From assembly GCA_050261415.1 (NCBI GenBank), contig JBLNDG010000045.1, positions 1 to 62,447 of the forward strand: 62,447 nucleotides of DNA, given 5' to 3'. Each line of letters opens with the position of its first letter. Position 1 is the first letter of the stretch. The DNA is from JBLNDG01 sp050261415 (GTDB taxonomy: Bacteria; Bacillota; Clostridia; Lutisporales; Lutisporaceae). The translations under genes were made by a program, and so were the position numbers. Below are positions 36,030 through 45,377 of this stretch, piece by piece. The notes under the pieces were generated by a model that had not been told where the DNA came from, made no database searches, and saw only the letters and a list, made by a program, of their open reading frames with translations.

Positions 36030-36055
36030 AGGCTGCCTGCATAGGCAGCCTTTTT
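36030..36055 (+). terminator. terminator after Na/Pi gene
   Basis: AGGCTGCCT, loop GCAT, AGGCAGCCT, then TTTT: a perfect 9-bp GC-rich stem. Confidence 0.92.
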
Positions 36056-36188
36056 GTGCGCGTTTGTGCCTGCTTGGAGCCGGTTTTGTTGTATTTATAT
36101 AAAATTTTGGATATAATTTGTATATCAGAATTATTATGTAGTGACATCCAGAAACTTCCTTGAGAATTGCATAGAAAGGGGTAGGACG

Positions 36189-38555
36189 ATGATAAAAAAA
36201 TATCTTTTACCCGTTTTGAAAGTATTTGGATTTATACTGGTTTATTTCATTGCATTAATTGTAATAAACGGTTTGTTATATTCAGCATTGGGCCCGGCTA
36301 TGACAAGAGAAATGTCAGCAACGCTTGTCGGGGCGGCAAGTCTTTTGGTTTCATTGATAGTTGTATTTTTATTCCTCAAACTTGATGATAAGCGTTTTAA
36401 AGACATCGGAGTCAGCTTTCAACGGGGCTGGTACAGAAAGCTTCTAATGGGCAGTGCTTTAGGTGCAGCTGCGATACTTATTATTTTTGCAGTGCTGCTG
36501 GCTTCCGGGGCTGCTTCCTTGCGTGGGCTTGCCGTTACCGGACTTATGAGCATAATCTTAATATTTGTAAGGGGATTTGTATATTTTCTTATAGCTGTTG
36601 CTTTCACAGAGGAGCTTATAACCAGGGGTTACATTTACCACTATCTGAAAACCAGATTTACAATTGCAGGGGCCTCTGTTGTTGCTTCATTCTTTTTTGC
36701 ATTGATGCATATATTGAATTCAAATGCCACTATACTGGCACTTTTTAATATATTTCTCGCAGGGATGGTGTTAAACTTACTGGTTATTAAGGACGGTAAC
36801 ATCTGGTCTGCCGTTGGCTTTCATTTCGGCTGGAACTTTACAATGGGCACAATTTTCGCCTCTCCCGTAAGCGGAGGAATGGAAGAAGGCATAGTGAAAC
36901 TTTCTCTGAAGGGCTACGAGCTTCTTACCGGAGGTTCCTTCGGCATAGAGGGAGGACTCGTTTGTACGGTGGTACTTCTTGCAACATCAGGTTATTTGCT
37001 GCTCCATAATGAACAAAAAGAAAAATACCTTGACGGGATGAAGCTGTGGAAGAATCGTATCTTTACGGGTGCTCTGGTCATTATTACTTTGGTGTATGTG
37101 ATATTTGATATTTTGGTCTGGCTGCCGAAGCCTGTAGTATCAGACAGCATAGAGGTTAATAAAATCTCCAGATATGAGAATGCAAACAACTACACTATGA
37201 AGCTTGAACTTGATACAAAAGGCAGGAAAATCACAGGACATCAGAAAGTAAGCTTTATAAACAGTGCGGGAACAAATCTGAATGAAATATATTTTCATGT
37301 ATATCCCAATGCTTTCAAGGAGCTGGGAGGATACATAGATGTTAAGGCAGTAAAAGTAGATGGACTTGATGTAAAATTTACAATTGAAGGTGAGGATTCG
37401 ACCCTTCTTCGTGTATCATTACCTGGCACCCTCGAGCCGGGCAAAAGAGATGAAATATCTATGGACTACTTGATAAGCATACCAAAGGGCGGCGGAAACG
37501 GATTTGGGGACAGATTCGGATATGGAAGCAATACATATAATCTGGGCAACTTCTTTCCTATTGTGGCTGTTTATGAAAATAACGGCTGGGATAAGCATCT
37601 TTATGATGAGAAAGGCGATGCTTTTTACAGTGAGACGAGTAACTTTGACGTGGAAATTACAGCACCGATCGAGCAGGTAATAGCTGCTACCGGCTATATA
37701 CAGAATCGGGAGGTTGACGGCAGCAGGCAGAAGCTTAATATAACCGCTTATTCGGTTAGAGATTTTGCATTTGTATCCAGTGATATGTTCAAGGTTGAAG
37801 AGGCGATGGTTAACGGAACCTTGATAAAGTCTTATGCGTCAAGTAGAATTAAGGCAAAAAAAGTTTTGGAAATAAGTTCTGATGCAATAAAGTTTTTCAA
37901 CAGGAAGTACGGGAAGTATCCATACCCATCCTGCAGTGTGGTACAGTCAGACCTCGGGGGCGGAATGGAGTATCCGAATCTTGTTATGATAGAAGCCAAT
38001 GATTACGGCAATATTACCTTCGGCAATCTATTTTCTTCATATTTCTACGGCAGGCCAAAGGGTGCCCTGGAATTTATTGTGGTGCATGAATTGGCCCATC
38101 AGTGGTGGTATGGCCTGGTAGGCAATGATGAATACAGGGAAGCGTGGATTGATGAGCCTCTCGCCCAATATTCCACACTTGTATATTTAAAAGAAAAGTA
38201 TGGAATTAAGGATTTTGAGCGGGTATACAACAATGAAATCAAGCTTGGGGCAAGAATGTACCTCCTGGGAAGCAGAGGACAGGAAAAATCCATGAACCTT
38301 CCCTTGAACCAGTTTGACTACAATGGATACTATATATTGATTTATAATAAGGGAACTATGATGTTCAAAGATCTGAACGATCAACTTGGCGACGAAAAAT
38401 TTGACTTCTTTCTTAAGGCATTATTTGAACAATATGAATTCAAGGTGGTAAAGGGTGAAGAGCTGATAAAGCTCACTTCTGAAGCTGCCGGAAGGGATAT
38501 GCAGGAGTTTTATACCAAATGGCTGACAACAAACTATACTGGAGACGAACTGTAA
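36189..38555 (+). CDS. CPBP membrane protease fused to M1 family aminopeptidase
   Basis: A 788-residue two-part protein. Residues 1-290 hold about eight membrane spans and the CPBP motifs: EELITR (Glu141), FFFALMHILN and VGFHFGWNF. One more span (about 295-315) leads to an M1 metallopeptidase at about 330-788. GGGMEYPN is the substrate-binding GxMEN-type motif. The zinc site HELAH (His633) is followed by Glu 18 residues later (DEPLAQYS), so both metal sites look intact. The M1 domain should lie outside the cell. I chose ATG 36189, after GGGGTAGGACG. It is monocistronic. Substrates are unknown. Confidence 0.87.
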   Translation: MIKKYLLPVLKVFGFILVYFIALIVINGLLYSALGPAMTREMSATLVGAASLLVSLIVVFLFLKLDDKRFKDIGVSFQRGWYRKLLMGSALGAAAILIIFAVLLASGAASLRGLAVTGLMSIILIFVRGFVYFLIAVAFTEELITRGYIYHYLKTRFTIAGASVVASFFFALMHILNSNATILALFNIFLAGMVLNLLVIKDGNIWSAVGFHFGWNFTMGTIFASPVSGGMEEGIVKLSLKGYELLTGGSFGIEGGLVCTVVLLATSGYLLLHNEQKEKYLDGMKLWKNRIFTGALVIITLVYVIFDILVWLPKPVVSDSIEVNKISRYENANNYTMKLELDTKGRKITGHQKVSFINSAGTNLNEIYFHVYPNAFKELGGYIDVKAVKVDGLDVKFTIEGEDSTLLRVSLPGTLEPGKRDEISMDYLISIPKGGGNGFGDRFGYGSNTYNLGNFFPIVAVYENNGWDKHLYDEKGDAFYSETSNFDVEITAPIEQVIAATGYIQNREVDGSRQKLNITAYSVRDFAFVSSDMFKVEEAMVNGTLIKSYASSRIKAKKVLEISSDAIKFFNRKYGKYPYPSCSVVQSDLGGGMEYPNLVMIEANDYGNITFGNLFSSYFYGRPKGALEFIVVHELAHQWWYGLVGNDEYREAWIDEPLAQYSTLVYLKEKYGIKDFERVYNNEIKLGARMYLLGSRGQEKSMNLPLNQFDYNGYYILIYNKGTMMFKDLNDQLGDEKFDFFLKALFEQYEFKVVKGEELIKLTSEAAGRDMQEFYTKWLTTNYTGDEL

Positions 38556-38563
38556 TAAAATAG

Positions 38564-38605
38564 TATATAAAAAGGGCCACAAAATATTGCGATCCTTTTT
38601 ATATA
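38564..38605 (+). terminator. hairpin after the CPBP-M1 gene
   Basis: TATATAAAAAGG and CCTTTTTATATA form a perfect 12-bp stem around an 18-base loop; the T-run lies in the 3' arm. Confidence 0.75.
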
Positions 38606-38742
38606 AGGGTATTATTAGCATAATTTCACTAAATTGTAATATTACATATCTGTTACTTTGCTGAAATCAGAAGAATAGTTTGGTAAAATAGACATATAGT
38701 ATTATGCTGGCCTAGTATTTACAGGTAGTTGGGGGGTATGCC

Positions 38743-39423
38743 ATGTCAAAGTACAATTACCTTAGACAGATTAGCATATTTTCAGAACTTAAAGAGGAAT
38801 TCCTGGAGAAAATTCATAATATAACCATCCTCCGCAAATATGCGAAGGGCAGGATCATATTTATGGAAGGGGAGCCGGGAGAGGCCTTCTATTATATCCA
38901 GTCCGGCCTTATTAAGATTTCGAAGACTTCAAAGGACGGAAGGGAACATATACTGCATATTCTGAATGAAGGCCACGTTTTTGCAGAAGTCACACTTTTC
39001 AACAAGACTGTTTATCCGGCTACTGCTGAAAGCTTGGAGGATTCGGAAGTCGGTATAATCAAAAATGAAGATATCGAAAAGGTCATAATGGAAAATCCTG
39101 AATTGTCGCTTCAGCTTATAAAGTATCTGAACAAAAGACTCATTGAGGCCCATACAAAGATAAGGAATCTTGCTCTTTACGACACATATGGGAGGACTGC
39201 CCAGGCATTATTAAAGCTTGCGGAGGATTACGGCAGAAGGACAACCAAGGGTATAGAACTGGATTTGAATATCTCCAGGCAGGAGTTGGCCAATATCGTG
39301 GGGACGACCAGAGAGACCGTAATCAGAGCGCTTACAGCTTTGAAGAAAGAACGTTCCATTGATATTGACAAGAACACTGTTACCATATTGGATATGGAAA
39401 AGATAAAAGAGTGGTTTGCATAA
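38743..39423 (+). CDS. Crp/Fnr family transcriptional regulator
   Basis: A 226-residue regulator. Residues about 10-125 are the cyclic-nucleotide-type beta barrel (YAKGRIIFMEGEPGEAFYYIQSGLIKISK, HVFAEVTLFNKTVYPATAES). Residues about 150-215 are the Crp-type helix-turn-helix (DLNISRQELANIVGTTRETVIRALTALKKE). There is no N-terminal cysteine cluster as in FNR, so the effector is not visible. The start has GGGGGGTATGCC-ATG. It stands alone. Confidence 0.9.
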   Translation: MSKYNYLRQISIFSELKEEFLEKIHNITILRKYAKGRIIFMEGEPGEAFYYIQSGLIKISKTSKDGREHILHILNEGHVFAEVTLFNKTVYPATAESLEDSEVGIIKNEDIEKVIMENPELSLQLIKYLNKRLIEAHTKIRNLALYDTYGRTAQALLKLAEDYGRRTTKGIELDLNISRQELANIVGTTRETVIRALTALKKERSIDIDKNTVTILDMEKIKEWFA

Positions 39424-39543
39424 ATGCAAGTATTTTAAATGAAAGGGAGACTGGTTAAAGGTATTGTATTACATTGTGGAATGTCAAAATTTTAACACAG
39501 TAATGTAAAGGTCTTAGTAAAACCAGTAGATGAGGTAGTAGAT

Positions 39544-42030
39544 ATGAATAAAACAAGTACGAGAAAGAGATATTTATCAAAAGCATTGGCTTTCCTGATT
39601 ATATTATCCATGCTCCTGTCGGGGATGGTTTATTCACAGGATACAGCCAGCGTTGCAGAAAAAGGGCAGGACATTGGCCCTGGTACATATTATAGAAACC
39701 TTGATTATATAACTCCTAACGGAAAGTTCGTAATAAACATGCTGGAGACGAATATCGGTACGGAATACATAAAAATAGAAGCATCTCACGGGAACGGCAC
39801 TATTGTGAATAAAACGGTTACTGCCCAAGCTCTGCAAAAAAACAACAATGACCAAAGGGTTATTGGCGCCATAAACGGAGACTTCTTCGATATGACGCTA
39901 ATAAAGGGACTAACTTACAGCACCAGTATTATAGATGGTGAAATAATAACTGCAGTACCGAAATCTACGATATTGGGCATAACTAATGCCGGAAATTGCT
40001 TCATAGATATACTTAACATGAAAGGGACCTTAACGTACAAGGACAGACAGGCTGAGATAAATACGGTCAACCGCCTGAGGTGGGCAGATCAGACAATACT
40101 CTATACCCCCAGATTCGGGAAAACTACACAGAATACAATCGCCGGGGCCGATATCGTTGTGAAGGGCGTAGAATTGCCTCTGGTAGCAAATAAAACATAT
40201 ACAGGAACAATAGAGAGCATTAACTCCAATGCTAAGAATACTGCAATACCTGCAGACGGAGTAGTTATTTCAGTGCAGGGTTCTGCAATTAATACCTTCA
40301 CCGGAGCTATGCCGGGTGATAGCATCAGCTTCAGCATCAATGCCGACAAACCGGACCTTAAGTATGCTGTTTCAGGGTCCCCAAGGCTTTTGGAGAAGGG
40401 ACAGCTTTCTCCGGACATAGTTAACAGGCCGGATGGTAAGGAAAGACATCCCAGATCTGCCGTAGGGATTAAGGATAATAAGCTATTTCTGGTAGCTGTT
40501 GACGGCAGGCAGCCGGGAGTCAGTGACGGTATGACACTTTATGAATTCACCGAATTCCTGCTCTCACAAGGTATTCAGGATGCTATAAACCTTGATGGCG
40601 GAGGATCTACGACATTAGCTGCAAGAAAACAGGGGGATGCAGTTATCAAATTGGCAAATGTGCCTTCAGACGGTAGGGAAAGGTCGGTAGGCAACTCTAT
40701 CCAGATAATTTCGACAGCTCCGGTTTCAGAGCCTGCTTTTATTAAATTCAATAGCGAGGATATAAAGATATATAAAAACAGTTCCTTCAAGCCGAGTTTC
40801 TACGTATTGGACAAGTATTACAATCTCCTGCAGGTTGATGCAACCAAGGCGAAATACGGAGTTGACACCAAAACTGCAAAGATATCCGGGGATGGAACCT
40901 ATACTTCGGGAAGTAATGCTTCAAAGAGTTATCTTGATGTTACTTTTGAAAATGCAAAAGGACGTCTTCCGGTTGAAATCGTAGACAAAGTAAGTAAGGT
41001 TATGATACTAAACGATTTTGTTCATTTGGACCCCGGGGAAAAAGTGCAAATGTGGGTTAAAGCTTTTGATGAAAGCGGCAGAGAGGTGTTTATAAGTCCT
41101 TCTGCGGTTAAATGGACAGTGGACGGGGGAATAGGCACTGTAGATTCAAAGGGTGTATTCACAGCAGGCAAGAAGCTTGGCAACGGAAAGATAAACGCTG
41201 TATTGGGAGAAGCCAAGTCAACCGTTGATGCTAAGAATGGCAAGACTCCTACAATTATTGCCGACTTTGGTGTTCTGAATAATGTAGAAGCAAAATTCGC
41301 AAGAGGCAAAGCAGCTATACGTCATAATCAAAAAGGTGAACCGGTTAAAACAGGCAAAATATCCTTAAAGCTTGATTACAGCTTTGAAAACACAGCAGAA
41401 ACATCCGCTGCTTATGTTACATTCAAGCAGCCGGTTAGGGTGATAGGGAAACCTACGGAGATAGGTGCCTGGGTATATGGCGACGGCAGCAGCCACTGGC
41501 TGAGGGGTGCCTATATAAATGCCCAGGGAGAAAGAAAAGTGTTTAACCTGACAGAAGAAGGTGTAGGAATCAATTGGAAGGGCTGGAAATACGTTTACAC
41601 AGACATACCGCAGGATGAGAAATTCCCTATAGCTCTTGATCAGATATATATTGCTGAACCGCAGCAGGACAAAAAGAATGCAGGAAGCATATACTTTGAT
41701 GATGTAATGGCAATTTACAAGCCTGGTACAGACTATTATGATCCTACAGTAACCTCTGTTACGCCGGAAAACTTGAAGGAAATTGATGCATCTCCGACCG
41801 AGATAGCTGTTAATGTGCAGGATAGGGGGACGGGAATCAACCCAAAATCGATCAAAATGTTTGTAAATGATAAACCGGTAAAATTTAAATTTGACCCAAA
41901 GCTTGGAAAAATAACCTATATACCGTCCAAAAGCCTTGCAAGCGGTAATTATAAAGTAAAAGTCACGCTCAAGGATAAAGCAGGAAATTTGCTCAATCCG
42001 GAGTTGAATTTCAGTTTTAAGGTTAAATAG
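39544..42030 (+). CDS. secreted phosphodiester glycosidase family protein (NAGPA-like) with Ig-like domains
   Basis: An 828-residue exported protein. The signal peptide is YLSKALAFLIILSMLLSGMVYS. Residues about 60-390 are the NAGPA/DUF2233 domain: VIGAINGDFFDM, RHPRSAVGIKDNKLFLVAVDGRQPG, and AINLDGGGSTTLAAR. In related proteins this domain removes or forms N-acetylglucosamine phosphodiesters. The remainder contains Ig-like or Big-type repeats, a jelly-roll-like segment (VRVIGKPTEIGAWVYGDGS) and a C-terminal Ig-like repeat. It probably acts on cell-wall or exopolysaccharide phosphodiesters. Confidence 0.82.
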   Translation: MNKTSTRKRYLSKALAFLIILSMLLSGMVYSQDTASVAEKGQDIGPGTYYRNLDYITPNGKFVINMLETNIGTEYIKIEASHGNGTIVNKTVTAQALQKNNNDQRVIGAINGDFFDMTLIKGLTYSTSIIDGEIITAVPKSTILGITNAGNCFIDILNMKGTLTYKDRQAEINTVNRLRWADQTILYTPRFGKTTQNTIAGADIVVKGVELPLVANKTYTGTIESINSNAKNTAIPADGVVISVQGSAINTFTGAMPGDSISFSINADKPDLKYAVSGSPRLLEKGQLSPDIVNRPDGKERHPRSAVGIKDNKLFLVAVDGRQPGVSDGMTLYEFTEFLLSQGIQDAINLDGGGSTTLAARKQGDAVIKLANVPSDGRERSVGNSIQIISTAPVSEPAFIKFNSEDIKIYKNSSFKPSFYVLDKYYNLLQVDATKAKYGVDTKTAKISGDGTYTSGSNASKSYLDVTFENAKGRLPVEIVDKVSKVMILNDFVHLDPGEKVQMWVKAFDESGREVFISPSAVKWTVDGGIGTVDSKGVFTAGKKLGNGKINAVLGEAKSTVDAKNGKTPTIIADFGVLNNVEAKFARGKAAIRHNQKGEPVKTGKISLKLDYSFENTAETSAAYVTFKQPVRVIGKPTEIGAWVYGDGSSHWLRGAYINAQGERKVFNLTEEGVGINWKGWKYVYTDIPQDEKFPIALDQIYIAEPQQDKKNAGSIYFDDVMAIYKPGTDYYDPTVTSVTPENLKEIDASPTEIAVNVQDRGTGINPKSIKMFVNDKPVKFKFDPKLGKITYIPSKSLASGNYKVKVTLKDKAGNLLNPELNFSFKVK

Positions 42031-42045
42031 CATAAAGATAATATA

Positions 42046-42085
42046 AAAAAGAGGGTGTTGAAGCCGTTGGTAACACCCTCTTTTT
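42046..42085 (+). terminator. terminator after NAGPA-like gene
   Basis: AAAAAGAGGGTGTT and AACACCCTCTTTTT: a perfect 14-bp stem with a T-run in the 3' arm. Confidence 0.92.
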
Positions 42086-42193
42086 GTATGCAGTTACCAA
42101 AAATGACAACAATCTCTTTATAATGACATTATTTTTTGATACAATTGTATTGTTTGTTGGTTATATACAAAATATCAAATGGGGTTATGACAT

Positions 42194-44398
42194 ATGAGGG
42201 TTAATAAGAATATAGATATGATATTAAATAGGCTCGCTAAGCTTAATATAGGCTCGAAGCTGATTGTTTCTTTCATGCTGGTTGCTATCATTCCTATACT
42301 GATACAATTCTTTGTAAGCCAAAAGCTCATGCTGGCACAACTTGAAAACATACAGAATGAACGGATGGTAACGACCTATGAAAATATTGCCAATTCCCTG
42401 GAAAATGAAAAGAACAGTATTTATTCCGATAACATTGACTATGCTCACTGGTCGATTATGTACAGCTGCATACGCGGGAACGATCAAAATCAGTTCAAAA
42501 AGGAATTTTCTACAATTTCATCCCATCAAAAGAATATCAGTTTAATATATGTAATAGACAATAATGGAACCATTATATACCAAAACAAAGAAATACCCGG
42601 CTTTTCCGCTGTTTATGACAGCTTTATGCCTCAAGTAGGAATGGGTAAGGAATTTGCGACCCTTGCTGTTTTAGAAGGTAAGCCCTATATAATAAGCTTT
42701 GCACGTGTAATCGATGCTGATGGTACTGGTGCACAGGACGGGTATCTGATTTTTGGGAAGGAATTTGATGAAAGATTTCTGAATAGGCTTCCCAAGGGGT
42801 ATGATTTCTATTATGATTTTATATTCAACGGAAGAGGCTTAAAGGGAGGGGCCTATGAAGCCGATTTTGACAGGTATATTCAAGGCGACGAGCAACCGGG
42901 CATGCATAAGAAAAATACATGGGAACAATACTTCAAGATATATGACTATAATAACAGACCGATAGCACTTTTATATTTGAAGGATACAAGCAAGCTTGCA
43001 GAGGATGCAGTTTCAAATGTTAAAGATGGTATGCTTTCGGCCCTGATATTCACAAGCATATTTGCCATATTTCTAATAGGTGAAATGAAAAATATAATAA
43101 TGAAGCCAATATACGACTTAAGGCAACGGGTCAAGGAGCTTAGGGGAACTGATTACTCGATAGCCGGCGGTAATGGGGATGAAATAAGTCATCTGACTGA
43201 GGAATTTGAAGCGATGAGTAACGAAATCAAGAAATATTCTATGGACATGGATCAAAAGAACAAGAAACTCGAGTTCCTTGTATATAGGGATGATATTACA
43301 GGTGCTTTCAACAAGAGATACTTCAGACAGGTGCTTCGCAGCAGTTTTGAAGAAGCAAAGAATAAGACGGATTCCCTCTCATTACTTTTCATCGGGATCG
43401 ACCGCTTCAAATATTATCAGGAACTAGTGGGCCAGGATTTAGCCAGTAGAACCTTAAGAGGCATATTCGGATTACTGAAGGAAGAATCAGGTAGTGAATG
43501 CAAAGTTTGTTTTGATGGTACTGATGAATTCGGGATAATAATGCCTGGAATAGAGTACAAGGAAGCACTGGATATGACAAGCAGGATTGATAAGAGAATC
43601 AGGGAAAGCTATTTTGCAGGCATGGATAGGCTCCCTAAAGGGCATATTACAATATCCTGCGGCCTTGCAAGCTTCCCCAGGGATGCACAGGAATTAAATG
43701 AGCTGGTTAATGCCGCTGATGATAGGCTTAAAAGAATAAAACAGCATAATCAGGGTAAGATAGGCTACTTCTATTCAATTTTCAATAACTTGCAGGATGA
43801 TATAAATGAAAACAGGAAAAGCATGATATACATGAGCAAGGCATTTTTGGCAGTAATAGATGCAATGGATGAGTACACATACACTCATACCGAAGGAGTA
43901 GTAAAGTATTCGACAATAATAGCAGAACAAATGAATTTAACAGAAGAGGAAAAAGACAACGTGAGAATCGGTGCGCTTCTTCATGATATAGGAAAGTTGG
44001 AGTTGGGAAGGGAGATACTTAACAAGAAAGAAGCCCTAAGCAAAGAAGAAATTGTAATCATTAAACAGCACCCCATATTTGCTGCAAATATGTTGAAAAA
44101 TTTGGATTGTTTCAACGGGATTGTTGATATGGTAAAGTACCATCATGAGAGATATGACGGAAAAGGCTACCCTGAAGGATTGGAAGGCGACCAAATACCT
44201 CTTGGGGCAAGAATTATTGCAGTTGCCGACAGCTTTGACGCAATGACTACAACAAGGGCTTACAGGGCAAACAGCAAGAGCTATCAGGATGCTGTAGAGG
44301 AGATTATTGCATGCTCCGGTTCACAATTCGATCCCAATATTGTGAAAGCAATTGTTGAATATATTAATAACAACGGGTATGATTTTTTACTGGCTTAA
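42194..44398 (+). CDS. membrane sensor with degenerate GGDEF and intact HD-GYP domain
   Basis: A 734-residue signalling protein. A first membrane span (LIVSFMLVAIIPILIQFFV) is followed by an extracellular CHASE4-like sensor (about 40-270), a second span, HAMP (about 300-355), GGDEF (about 360-510) and HD-GYP (about 535-725). The GGDEF signature reads GTDEF, so cyclic-di-GMP synthesis is doubtful. The HD-GYP site is complete: HDIGKLELG, HHERYDGKGYP and ADSFDAMTT. Phosphodiesterase output is the likely activity, with the GGDEF domain perhaps a GTP sensor. Confidence 0.88.
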   Translation: MRVNKNIDMILNRLAKLNIGSKLIVSFMLVAIIPILIQFFVSQKLMLAQLENIQNERMVTTYENIANSLENEKNSIYSDNIDYAHWSIMYSCIRGNDQNQFKKEFSTISSHQKNISLIYVIDNNGTIIYQNKEIPGFSAVYDSFMPQVGMGKEFATLAVLEGKPYIISFARVIDADGTGAQDGYLIFGKEFDERFLNRLPKGYDFYYDFIFNGRGLKGGAYEADFDRYIQGDEQPGMHKKNTWEQYFKIYDYNNRPIALLYLKDTSKLAEDAVSNVKDGMLSALIFTSIFAIFLIGEMKNIIMKPIYDLRQRVKELRGTDYSIAGGNGDEISHLTEEFEAMSNEIKKYSMDMDQKNKKLEFLVYRDDITGAFNKRYFRQVLRSSFEEAKNKTDSLSLLFIGIDRFKYYQELVGQDLASRTLRGIFGLLKEESGSECKVCFDGTDEFGIIMPGIEYKEALDMTSRIDKRIRESYFAGMDRLPKGHITISCGLASFPRDAQELNELVNAADDRLKRIKQHNQGKIGYFYSIFNNLQDDINENRKSMIYMSKAFLAVIDAMDEYTYTHTEGVVKYSTIIAEQMNLTEEEKDNVRIGALLHDIGKLELGREILNKKEALSKEEIVIIKQHPIFAANMLKNLDCFNGIVDMVKYHHERYDGKGYPEGLEGDQIPLGARIIAVADSFDAMTTTRAYRANSKSYQDAVEEIIACSGSQFDPNIVKAIVEYINNNGYDFLLA

Positions 44399-44436
44399 AA
44401 AATAAAGCGGTCATTTTTATGATCGCTTTATTTTTT
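44397..44436. terminator. bidirectional terminator
   Basis: AAAAAATAAAGCGGTCAT and ATGATCGCTTTATTTTTT pair around TTTT (one G-T pair). It serves the HD-GYP gene and the converging trmB. Confidence 0.9.
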
Positions 44437-45084
44437 CACTGCCTTCAGCCTGTTTATTTTTATACCCATCTTCATAAACTTCTCTTCATACTCTGTGGTA
44501 ATATTATCCGGATAATCCCCATTGTTCAAATCAAATGTCTTATCAACAATATCAAAGCCCATATCGCTGAATTCACTCAAAGAGAATTCAAACAAATCCC
44601 GGCTGTCGGTTTTAAAAATAATTTCACCGTTATTGCTGAGGATTGACTTGTATTTCTCAAGAAAAAGCTTATGGGTAAGCCTTCGCTTCGAATGTCTCAC
44701 TTTAGGCCAGGGATCGCAAAAATTAATATACAAAGTGTCCACTTCACCAATATCGAAGGCATCTTGTATATTTGCTATATTAAGAGGCAGAAACAATACA
44801 TTGCTTAGCTCGTTATCCAATACCTTCTGGAGAGCGGACAGTATTACCTCAGCCCTTAGGTCAATGCCGATGAAGTTAATATCCCGGTGTAACAAACCGT
44901 TAGTAGTTATAAATTTTCCCCTTCCCATCCCCAACTCAACATGAATCGGTGAATTAGCACTGTTTTCACCGTGTTCATTCAAATATTGGTGCCATTTGCC
45001 CTTAAAGTCCTGGGGCCTGAAAATCACAATATCTTTGTGCTGCTGTATTATTTCCATCGCTCTCGGATTGTTTCTCAACCGCAT
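44428..45084 (-). CDS. trmB: tRNA (guanine-N7-)-methyltransferase
   Basis: A 218-residue SAM-dependent enzyme that methylates G46 in the variable loop of tRNAs. Motifs: PIHVELGMGRGKFITTNG (SAM loop), NFIGIDLRAEVILSAL, TLYINFCDPWPKVRHSKRRLTH (the PWPK motif of TrmB), and FKTDSRDLFEFS. I chose ATG 45084 (MRLRNNPRAMEII), with AGGTGG 8 bases ahead; a longer frame to 45123 has no site. Confidence 0.94.
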   Translation of the reverse strand: MRLRNNPRAMEIIQQHKDIVIFRPQDFKGKWHQYLNEHGENSANSPIHVELGMGRGKFITTNGLLHRDINFIGIDLRAEVILSALQKVLDNELSNVLFLPLNIANIQDAFDIGEVDTLYINFCDPWPKVRHSKRRLTHKLFLEKYKSILSNNGEIIFKTDSRDLFEFSLSEFSDMGFDIVDKTFDLNNGDYPDNITTEYEEKFMKMGIKINRLKAVKK

Positions 45085-45185
45085 ACTTAATACCACCTGT
45101 CTTTTAACTGATATTTGCCACAAAACTTAATAAAATTTATTATTTTGGTTTCTGCGCTGTGAGCCCATATACAACAATTATTATG

Positions 45186-45216
45186 CATATGGGGAGTATT
45201 GTCAATCATATGGGGA
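45186..45216. promoter_or_regulatory. direct repeat in the trmB/gltP gap
   Basis: CATATGGGGA occurs at 45186-45195 and 45207-45216, 21 bp apart (two turns). A CCCATAT, its inverse core, lies nearby at about 45165. It may be a regulator site for either divergent gene. For the plus strand, the AT-rich stretch before 45378 offers TATAAT-type -10 boxes. Confidence 0.3.
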
Positions 45217-45377
45217 TTATGACAGTCTAAAGCTCTAGACTCGTAACAAGAAATAACTACAAGTAACAAATAATAACTAAATTATGAGAATTTTTTAAAT
45301 GTTATAAACTTCATATGGACAAAAGACTAAAACCAAATCTATAATTAAATTATAATAATAAAAATGGAGGTGTCTGA

